Shown here in pieces: positions 26,360 to 32,134 of a stretch of DNA of 32,134 nucleotides. The notes below the pieces were generated by a model. It saw only the letters and a list, made by a program, of their open reading frames with translations, searched no databases and was not told the origin of the DNA. A program made the position numbers and the translations under genes. Position 1 is the first letter of the stretch, and every line of letters starts with the position of its first letter. Origin of the DNA: Lachnospiraceae bacterium (GTDB taxonomy: Bacteria; Bacillota; Clostridia; Lachnospirales; Lachnospiraceae); contig SVFO01000004.1 of NCBI GenBank assembly GCA_015056795.1, positions 131,059 to 163,192 of the forward strand, in the 5' to 3' direction.

Positions 26360-26923
26360 TTAGTGTGCCACTTTTTCCCATGTATTAGTTTTAAGATTAT
26401 ATCGCTTAACAACTCTACCAGGCACTCCAACGATTACACAATAATCCGGGAATTCACCCCTAACCACCGCATTCGCACCTACTACACACTGTTTCCCCAA
26501 TACTGTCCCTGCTTGAATTGCAGCTCCATATCCTATAAAACAATTATCCCCAATTGTAGTTTCTTTAACCATTCTCTTTTGTTCAAGAATGTGTTTTCCA
26601 ATTTCTGTATAGTCATGATCAATATTCGTAATAAATGTGTTTCCCAAAATAGTAGTATTATCACCAATTAGTAGTATTCCACTAGAAGTACAATGAAAAT
26701 TTTGCCCTATTGACACACCATTTCCAATAATAATTTTCCCTCCATCAAAGGTTTCCAACCTACATCCAGGTTGAATTCTAACCCTATCGCCAAGAAAAAT
26801 ATTCTTTGCTCCTATCAACCCTATTGGCGGTCCCATATATGTTTGTTTCCCGATTTTGCCAAAAGAAAACTTCCGTAATATTGTTCTGGCCGCCCACAAA
26901 TATTTATGTAATGCAATCTTCAT
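26360..26923 (-). CDS. Hexapeptide-repeat (LbetaH) acyltransferase
   Basis: The 187-residue protein is built of left-handed beta-helix hexapeptides (GDRVRIQPGC, GNGVSIGQNF, GDNTTILGN, GDNCFIGYGA). The likely catalytic His is in ITNIDHDYTEIG, as in WcaF and maltose O-acetyltransferase relatives. The end, VIVGVPGRVVKRY, is the standard family finish. It probably O-acetylates a sugar of the repeat unit using acetyl-CoA. GAGGG precedes the start. Confidence 0.85.
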   Translation of the reverse strand: MKIALHKYLWAARTILRKFSFGKIGKQTYMGPPIGLIGAKNIFLGDRVRIQPGCRLETFDGGKIIIGNGVSIGQNFHCTSSGILLIGDNTTILGNTFITNIDHDYTEIGKHILEQKRMVKETTIGDNCFIGYGAAIQAGTVLGKQCVVGANAVVRGEFPDYCVIVGVPGRVVKRYNLKTNTWEKVAH

Positions 26924-26935
26924 ATTCTTATCCCT

Positions 26936-27931
26936 CTAACTCAGCACCTCTAGAATCCAGTTTTTTATACTATACTTCTCATATATTTTATCAGGCAGAG
27001 CAATATATGATCCGCCAAGTATATTATCCGGTAAAGTAACATTTTTCCTATCAATTATGCAAATGTTATTCTCATTATAAAAATCATAATTTTTTATACT
27101 GTCATTTGTTGTTATTAATTTCTTATTCATCCCTATCATTTCGATGGTTCGCATTGTTAAGCCGGTTTGTTTGGGGTGCTGAATATCAAGAATGATTCTG
27201 CTTTCATCAACAACTTGAGCGATATCACTAGCAAGCATTTTTTCAAAACTAAATGTTTCTGCAGAAACACCTCTGAACTCCTTATGGATTAGCTTATAAA
27301 AATAAAAAATGAATTTACTCTGAAGATACATAAACCAATAACAATTTAAATTATTTTTTTCTGCTATCTTTTGAATTTGTCTAATAACAGCATATCTGTC
27401 CGAATGAATAGTACCCAAAAAACTTATATCATACTTGTAATTCCCTTCTTTGACCTCTTTTCTAAATTGATCGCCAAAAAATAGCGGTCTAAACTTAAGA
27501 TTCGAATATTTCTCGCAATCATTTAAGTCAAATGAATGAAGAGTATCAAAATAATGAAGTTTTCCCAATACCCCGGGAATATTACTTATGGAATCCCATA
27601 GATACAGGCACAATTTGGCATTTGGATATACCGTTCTAAACTTTTCAAGAATAGAAATTGGTGTCATGTCACACTTAACAATTAATATATAATCATAATC
27701 CTTATGAAGATTATCCTTAATAATATCTTCATAATATCGCAGCGATCTGTTTCCAAAGATAGAAGGTGATATTTTAAGAAGTGCACGCTGAAAAGCACCC
27801 GTTACAGATCTTACATCATACATGTCAACTTCTGCGCCCATTTCACACATCTTATCAGCGATCATATTTTCATACTTAAAAAAAGCAGGAGAAAAAAATA
27901 ATATTTTTTTCCCACTTATATCATTAATCAT
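26936..27931 (-). CDS. Glycosyltransferase-like polysaccharide biosynthesis protein (GT-B, CgeB/CpsH-like)
   Basis: The 331-residue protein begins with a Rossmann-type strand (KILFFSPAFFKYEN) followed by ADKMCEMGAEVDMYDVR, which resembles proteins called CpsH/LPS biosynthesis protein in streptococcal and clostridial capsule loci. The C-terminal half, with DESRIILDIQHPKQTGLTMRTIEMIG and KLITTN, looks like the donor-binding part of CgeB-type GT-B transferases. No DXD or E-x7-E motif is evident. The role is therefore probably glycosyl or glycerol-phosphate transfer, but this is inference. The ATG at 27931 is preferred over a GTG at 27940. Confidence 0.6.
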   Translation of the reverse strand: MINDISGKKILFFSPAFFKYENMIADKMCEMGAEVDMYDVRSVTGAFQRALLKISPSIFGNRSLRYYEDIIKDNLHKDYDYILIVKCDMTPISILEKFRTVYPNAKLCLYLWDSISNIPGVLGKLHYFDTLHSFDLNDCEKYSNLKFRPLFFGDQFRKEVKEGNYKYDISFLGTIHSDRYAVIRQIQKIAEKNNLNCYWFMYLQSKFIFYFYKLIHKEFRGVSAETFSFEKMLASDIAQVVDESRIILDIQHPKQTGLTMRTIEMIGMNKKLITTNDSIKNYDFYNENNICIIDRKNVTLPDNILGGSYIALPDKIYEKYSIKNWILEVLS

Positions 27932-27951
27932 ATTCTCCACTTCCTTGTATC

Positions 27952-28884
27952 CTATGCTCTATCCTTAATTGCCCTTCTTATACTATCTGGCATTTCGATA
28001 TTAACAGCGCTTAAATCATCTCTCAAATGTTCAATACTTATAGTGCTAAATACTGCAGATGAAACATATGGATTATCCAAAACATACCTTAACGCCAATT
28101 GATTCCCAGAAAACCCTTCTTGTTTTGTCAAAAACCTAAAGTCCTTACCTCTCTGCATATTATTACGGAAATTGACAAATGCCCTTAACCAATACCACAA
28201 GTCATTTCTATTTTTTATCTTTTTCTTTGCGAACAATGCTTGTCCTAATGCCATTCCTGCTAAAATTCCTATCCCATTTTCATACATTCTTTGAATAATA
28301 TCTTCCCTATGCTGTTTCATAATGTTGTAATCAAGCATGACATAGTCAAAGCATTTCTTTTTACAAATCCAATCAAGAAATGTATCATCAAAAGTATTAA
28401 CTCCATACGCCCGAATAACGCCCTCTGCCTTTAGGTTTTCAAATGTATTTATCAATTTATCAGTACAATCCTCAGGCGTTCCACCATGCATTGCTAACAA
28501 ATCAATATAATCAATGTTCATCCTCTTAAGGCTTATTTCAACTGATTTTTTTATCCAATCTGAGGACCAATCATAACCTCCATATGTACCATTCTCATTT
28601 AATGTTTCCCCGCATTTCGTCTCTATCACTATGTCGTTTCTCGTAATCATTTTTTGTTCAAAAAGTCGTGATAAAATTCTTCCCAGTCGTTCTTCAGCAT
28701 ATCCATAATTAAATCCCGTATCAAAAAAATTAATTCCATTTTCGAATGCTGTTTTAATAATTCTAAACGCATCTTCTTCTGATAGTCCCTGTTTTCCTAT
28801 CACATTCTTTCCAAACAGAGCAGCACAACCATAACCGAGCTCAGATATTTTAATCCCCGTATTTCCAAGTGTATTTACTTTCAT
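27952..28884 (-). CDS. Aldo/keto reductase
   Basis: The 310-residue NADPH-dependent reductase has the full catalytic tetrad: Asp55 and Tyr60 in FFDTGFNYG, Lys90 in ETKCG and His133 in LAMHGG. The N-terminal LGNTGIKISELGYG is typical of the family. The protein is a cytosolic TIM barrel. Aldo/keto reductases inside glycan loci are thought to reduce a keto-sugar or an aldehyde precursor, but the substrate here is unknown. AAGGAG supports the start. It lies 20 bases upstream of the CgeB-like gene and below a 485-base non-coding stretch. Confidence 0.88.
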   Translation of the reverse strand: MKVNTLGNTGIKISELGYGCAALFGKNVIGKQGLSEEDAFRIIKTAFENGINFFDTGFNYGYAEERLGRILSRLFEQKMITRNDIVIETKCGETLNENGTYGGYDWSSDWIKKSVEISLKRMNIDYIDLLAMHGGTPEDCTDKLINTFENLKAEGVIRAYGVNTFDDTFLDWICKKKCFDYVMLDYNIMKQHREDIIQRMYENGIGILAGMALGQALFAKKKIKNRNDLWYWLRAFVNFRNNMQRGKDFRFLTKQEGFSGNQLALRYVLDNPYVSSAVFSTISIEHLRDDLSAVNIEMPDSIRRAIKDRA

Positions 28885-29129
28885 CCATACTCCTTTTTAT
28901 ATCTCGCCAGTTCCATTTTGGGCTCCAACTATTGCATACTCCGAGATACATTTATCAAATTCCATGAAGTTTTATCATAACTGTCCGTTCTTATGCAGAT
29001 AAGGATATCAAATATTTTTCCCGCATCTCCAAATCAAGCATCATACGACTATTAATGCTTATTCTTATTTAGGTCGCCTTAAAAAAGTATCAAAAATACA
29101 TACTCTTTAGATTATTTTCTTGATCAATC
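28885..29129. other. AT-rich non-coding stretch above the aldo/keto reductase gene
   Basis: No gene is supported. A weak minus-strand promoter-like pair, TTGATA and TAAATA with 16-base spacing, lies near 29055-29085. A 22-codon frame beginning MEFDKCISEY ends near the reductase start without a family match. The position between a pseudogene and the first AT-rich gene fits a recombination junction or an internal promoter. Confidence 0.4.
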
Positions 29130-29327
29130 TTAGTGTTTACTAATTCTTCCTGTACCACCTTCTACAACGCTTTCGTCACCAACAAATACACCAAGTGAGC
29201 CAAGGAAACACTCGACATCCATTTTCAATCCAATGTTCCTACAATAATCCCCGTCAAGTTTGGCCTTTTCAGGTATCTCTAATTCATCTCTTCCGTTAAT
29301 CTGAGCAAGACCTGTCTGTCAGGGTTT
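29130..29327 (-). pseudogene. C-terminal fragment of a second initiating sugar transferase
   Basis: The minus strand reads 62 codons from GLAQINGRDELEIPEK to GTGRISKH and a TAA at 29130-29132. This aligns without gaps, at most positions, with the last residues of the intact transferase gene just upstream. Where the intact protein has KPGLSG, the fragment has KP, then a TGA at 29319-29321, and similarity ends there. It has no start or ribosome site. It is best read as the leftover 3' end of an older initiating-transferase gene after gene replacement by recombination. Confidence 0.88.
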
Positions 29328-29369
29328 TATAAGCAACACTTAGGGAGACATTAAAAAAACAAAACCGAT

Positions 29370-30203
29370 TTAAATTTCATGTTTTTTCCCCGTACCACCT
29401 TCTACTACACTTTCATCCCCGCCAAGCACTCCTACTGACCCCAAAAAGCATTTGACATCCATTTTGAATCCAATACTCTTGCAGTAATCTCCATCAAGCT
29501 TAGCTTTATCTGGAATCTCCAGTTCATCCCTCCCGCTAATCTGGGCAAGCCCCGACAAGCCAGGTTTTACATCGTTTGCATCGTATTTATCTCTTTCTGC
29601 CGTCAACAAGTCCTGATTCCACAGTCCCGGTCTAGGCCCAATCACCGACATATTACCTATCAAAATATCCCATATCTGCGGTAATTCATCCAAACTGTGC
29701 CTTCTTATAAAGCCGCCGACTTTTGTTATATACTGCTCCGGATTCTCCAACATGTGCGTCGGCCGATCATGCGGCGTACTCATTTTCATGCTGCGGAATT
29801 TATGTAGCTTAAAGTACCTCTTATTCTTACCAACCCTCTTTTGTGTAAAGAATACCGGTCCTGGATCATCTATTACTATAGCAATTGATAAACCAAGGAA
29901 AATCGGAGAAAGGACGATTAACCCTCCCAAACTAAGTACGATGTCAAATAACCGCTTAACAAATTTCTCATAAAAACCGGCACGATGTTCCGAATTTCCA
30001 ACAGCTTCAAGATGACCTTTTACGCCATCAGCATTTGCAGGTTCATTTTCATTTTCAACAAAGATTACCTTCTTCCCCTCCATGGGATTTCTTTCTTCCG
30101 GTCGATTCTTGTAAACACTGCTTGGCTGCTTTACAATCGCCACCAAGCCGATTATTGCTGCCATGGCTACTAATACCAAAAGAATAATGATCAATGGATG
30201 CAT
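29370..30203 (-). CDS. Initiating sugar transferase (polyprenyl phosphosugar transferase, PF02397)
   Basis: The 277-residue monotopic enzyme should start each repeat unit by moving a sugar phosphate from a UDP-sugar to undecaprenyl phosphate. It has an N-terminal membrane helix at about 4-24, a linker of about 55 polar residues, then the PglC-type core. The core contains the reentrant helix KRLFDIVLSLGGLIVLSPIF, KFRSMK, the catalytic Asp-Glu pair in SLDELPQ, and NMSVIGPRP. The extra N-terminal helix makes it longer than PglC and much shorter than WbaP/WcaJ. GGAG with six-base spacing sets the start at 30203. A fragment of a paralogue lies directly downstream. Confidence 0.92.
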   Translation of the reverse strand: MHPLIIILLVLVAMAAIIGLVAIVKQPSSVYKNRPEERNPMEGKKVIFVENENEPANADGVKGHLEAVGNSEHRAGFYEKFVKRLFDIVLSLGGLIVLSPIFLGLSIAIVIDDPGPVFFTQKRVGKNKRYFKLHKFRSMKMSTPHDRPTHMLENPEQYITKVGGFIRRHSLDELPQIWDILIGNMSVIGPRPGLWNQDLLTAERDKYDANDVKPGLSGLAQISGRDELEIPDKAKLDGDYCKSIGFKMDVKCFLGSVGVLGGDESVVEGGTGKKHEI

Positions 30204-30241
30204 ATTTTTCTCCAATTCCCTTTACTTATCAAACATTCCTG

Positions 30242-30622
30242 TCATTCATGCAATCCGATAGGCAAGCCATCCGGATCTTTTAGAAAAACTAATCTGGAAT
30301 CATGCCAATCCTTCAGGATCGGCCCAAACTCAACATGCAGGTTTGATTCCTCCGCTACCTTTTTTATTTCTTCAATGGTTATTTCCAAATTATCTACATG
30401 CAATACAAGATTCCGAAATCCAATGTTCTCCGGGTCCGTTGCTCGCGCAGGATGCTTCGGATCTACAAACAAGAGTAACTTAATGTCAAATCCTTCCAGA
30501 GCAACAACCGTATCGTAACCTCGTTCCTTTCTGAATTTCTCCCTGAAACCAAGCATTTCGTAAAAGGCCACTGATTTTTCCGATGAAACTATCATTGATA
30601 TATGTTGTAAACCTTTTATCAT
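30242..30622 (-). CDS. VOC family (glyoxalase-fold) protein
   Basis: The 126-residue protein has two beta-alpha-beta-beta-beta halves of the vicinal oxygen chelate superfamily, with LQHISMIVSSEKSVAFYE in the first and NLVLHVDNLEITIEEI in the second. The end, VFLKDPDGLPIGLHE, carries the usual metal-ligand Glu. Activity (isomerase, dioxygenase or resistance) cannot be told. GGAAGGTG directly upstream fixes the start at 30622. The same frame is open for 37 further codons up to 30733, a tail with no ribosome site that may be part of another broken gene. It stands between two gene remnants at the edge of the polysaccharide locus. Confidence 0.78.
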   Translation of the reverse strand: MIKGLQHISMIVSSEKSVAFYEMLGFREKFRKERGYDTVVALEGFDIKLLLFVDPKHPARATDPENIGFRNLVLHVDNLEITIEEIKKVAEESNLHVEFGPILKDWHDSRLVFLKDPDGLPIGLHE

Positions 30623-30836
30623 GGTTGCACCTTCCAGATCCCTGCTAATTACAACTGTTGCTATATACTTTTCATCCAATTCCAATACACTTCTCAAAAT
30701 ATGCTTGGCCTCAACAGCGAAAATGATGATCATTCTCTGGTTTGGCTATCTAAAAATCTCCTTTATAAGGAGTACAATTAATATACCTATTTTTCGAAAG
30801 CCCTTATTCTATAAGGCTCCAAGGCAGTTGTTCCTA

Positions 30837-30971
30837 TTATTCCACCAGCGTTTCAAAACAGTCGTGAATCCATTTCAATTCCTCTCCATGCATCGTAGGA
30901 GATGATAGCCATACTCGCTTTTCAAATGGTATAATTCCTGTAAATCTAGGATCCTTAGTGAAGTCCCTCAT
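30837..30971 (-). pseudogene. 5' stub of a DegT/DnrJ/StrS sugar aminotransferase
   Basis: A 44-codon frame with a good ribosome site (AGAGG, eight bases before ATG) reads MRDFTKDPRF, IIPFEKRVWLSSPTMHGEE and ends FETLVE before TAA at 30837-30839. The WLSSPTMHGEE segment is characteristic of the N terminus of PLP-dependent sugar aminotransferases of capsule loci, which are usually about 370-400 residues long. The lysine-bearing core is absent. It appears cut after the first helix. The following 100 bases to the VOC gene are unassigned. It may still be transcribed and translated as a short peptide. Confidence 0.75.
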
Positions 30972-31023
30972 GTTTATTACCTCTCAAAAATGAATGCTGC
31001 TCTGTTTTAATTCTCTTTACCCG

Positions 31024-31054
31024 AAAATGAGCCCTTGCTTTCACAAGAGCTCAT
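31024..31054 (-). terminator. Rho-independent terminator of the HA-repeat gene
   Basis: On the minus strand ATGAGC-T-CTTG pairs with CAAG-G-GCTCAT around a six-base loop, and TTTTC follows. It starts about a dozen bases after the stop codon of the HA-repeat gene. It separates that gene from the remnants at the polysaccharide locus edge. Confidence 0.75.
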
Positions 31055-31066
31055 ATAAATCTCACT

Positions 31067-32134
31067 TTACCCTCTTCCCCATTTCATCCCAATCCTCTCG
31101 AGCCGTTCGGCCTGTTCTCTCGACATTTTGCCGTTCTTATGTCTTGCAGCCTGATTATTCAGCCATGTTTTCAACTTGAATCCATCCTCGCATTCGTACC
31201 CGGTCGGAACCTTAAGGCTCCCGTTGTCCCTTGCGAATTGCAGCGCATGTCCAAAGCCGCCCTCCCAGAGGGCTTCCTGAAGGCTCCAGCGGAGGCCGAG
31301 GGCTTCCAGTCTTTCGGTTCGCTCCTTTGAGAGCTTACCGTCGCCGTAGCGGGTGCGCTGCGTGCGAAGCCACTGTCCGAGGCGAAATCCTTCGAATTGG
31401 TAGCTTTCGGTGATGGTGTTGACGTCGCCGTGCTCCCTGACATATTTTAGACACGCATTGTACCCCTGCTCCCACTTGCTCTCGCTGCGGTCCCAGGACA
31501 TGCCGAGCTCTTCCAGGCTCTTGATCTGCGCCTCGGTAAGTCTCCCCTTTGCGTAGGCATCGCGCTGTCCGCAGATCCAGATGCCAAGCCTCGTACCGTC
31601 CTCTGTGACGTAAGTTTTCGGAACGACAAGGTTCCCGTGTTCCTCGCGGTATTTCTTCGCAAGTTCATAACATGCCGCCCACCTTCTGGAAAAGATGGAG
31701 GACCACTGCATGCCAATGCGTTCGAGTGCCTCGATCTTCTCTCCCGTAAGGCTTCCGTCCTGATATCTGTCGCGCATGCTCCGATACCACCTGCCAAGGC
31801 TTACTCCCTCCTCGGTGACGTAACCCGTCGGGATGTCAAGGTTGCCGTTCTTTCGGTAGTACTCCGCCGCCGCGCGGTACGACCTGTCCCACGCGCGTTC
31901 GTCAGCGTTCTGCCAGCACATGCCGATGGCCTCAAGCTTTCGGATCCGCTCAGTGTTAAGTCCGGCCTGTCCGCGAAGTTCTTTTTTCGCGTAGGCGGCG
32001 CGCTGTGCCGCGATCCATCGTCCGAGACGGAATCCCGTGTCAGTGACGTATTCGAGTGGAACCATAAGGTTCCCGAGGTCTTCATAGTATTCCTTGGCTT
32101 CCTCGTAGTTTGCCTCCCAGGAAGCGGTAAGGCT
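31067..32134 (-). CDS. Tandem helicase-associated (HA) domain protein, partial
   Basis: The gene runs off the right edge, so the N terminus is missing. The visible 355 residues are five consecutive repeats of about 68-73 residues, each following the helicase-associated domain plan. Each has a Trp near the start (W-x3-Y-x3-A-x-x-Y), G-N-L-x-V-P, Y-x-x-E-x-G-x-x-L-G-x-W and a closing L-E-x-I-G-M-x-W. The fourth is the most divergent around its VP position. HA domains often follow superfamily 2 helicase domains and are presumed nucleic-acid binding, but many gut bacteria carry arrays without a visible helicase. Whether one lies upstream cannot be seen. The gene is clearly richer in G+C than the polysaccharide locus. 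Confidence 0.85.
   Translation of the reverse strand, partial: SLTASWEANYEEAKEYYEDLGNLMVPLEYVTDTGFRLGRWIAAQRAAYAKKELRGQAGLNTERIRKLEAIGMCWQNADERAWDRSYRAAAEYYRKNGNLDIPTGYVTEEGVSLGRWYRSMRDRYQDGSLTGEKIEALERIGMQWSSIFSRRWAACYELAKKYREEHGNLVVPKTYVTEDGTRLGIWICGQRDAYAKGRLTEAQIKSLEELGMSWDRSESKWEQGYNACLKYVREHGDVNTITESYQFEGFRLGQWLRTQRTRYGDGKLSKERTERLEALGLRWSLQEALWEGGFGHALQFARDNGSLKVPTGYECEDGFKLKTWLNNQAARHKNGKMSREQAERLERIGMKWGRG

Overview
The window looks like chromosome of a Firmicute of the class Clostridia, probably Lachnospiraceae or a close relative. This rests on the pyrH-frr-uppS-cdsA-dxr-rseP gene order, a CIRCE-controlled groESL operon, strong AAGGAGG-type ribosome sites, TupA-like and Wzx/Wzy polysaccharide genes and a helicase-associated repeat protein. 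The genus is inference. Nearly every supported gene is on the minus strand, so transcription runs from high to low coordinates.

Region 1 (about 1-8800) is a housekeeping and envelope block. A sigma-A-type promoter at 8772-8800 precedes a membrane-anchored NodB-type polysaccharide deacetylase and a bactofilin-like protein. These are followed closely by pyrH, frr, uppS, cdsA, dxr and rseP: nucleotide supply, ribosome recycling, undecaprenyl carrier synthesis, phospholipid precursor, isoprenoid precursor and site-2 protease. A transaldolase with its own promoter follows, and its 3' flank carries a 39-bp direct repeat and small hairpins.

Region 2 (about 8800-12140) holds a small KTSC protein, an ECF-like sigma factor and groESL. 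The groESL operon has a near-consensus promoter and a perfect CIRCE operator. The groES-groEL gap and the groEL 3' flank both hold unusually elaborate predicted RNA structures whose first strand overlaps the stop codon of the gene before it. One module shares sequence and layout with the flank of the transaldolase gene.

Region 3 (about 12140-30970) is a Wzx/Wzy-dependent capsule or exopolysaccharide locus, visibly richer in A+T than its flanks. In transcription order it has an initiating phosphosugar transferase, an aldo/keto reductase, a glycosyltransferase-like protein, a hexapeptide acyltransferase, four glycosyltransferases, a Wzx flippase and a Wzy polymerase. Then come a TupA-like ATP-grasp ligase, two SDR sugar-nucleotide enzymes (one with a zinc ribbon), a NeuD-like acetyltransferase, a membrane acyltransferase, rmlC and rmlA. 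The upstream edge is scarred: the last 62 codons of a second initiating transferase lie beside the intact gene, and a 44-codon stub of a DegT/StrS aminotransferase lies above a VOC gene. A degenerate coding remnant lies at the downstream edge.

Region 4 (about 30970-32134) is the 3' part of a GC-richer gene encoding at least five tandem helicase-associated (HA) domains, followed by a terminator. No rRNA, tRNA, CRISPR array or intact mobile element was recognised.

The strongest candidates for something undescribed are the structured RNA modules around groESL and tal, the recombination scars at the edge of the polysaccharide locus, and the possible amino-acid decoration of the glycan. None amounts to a proven new system.
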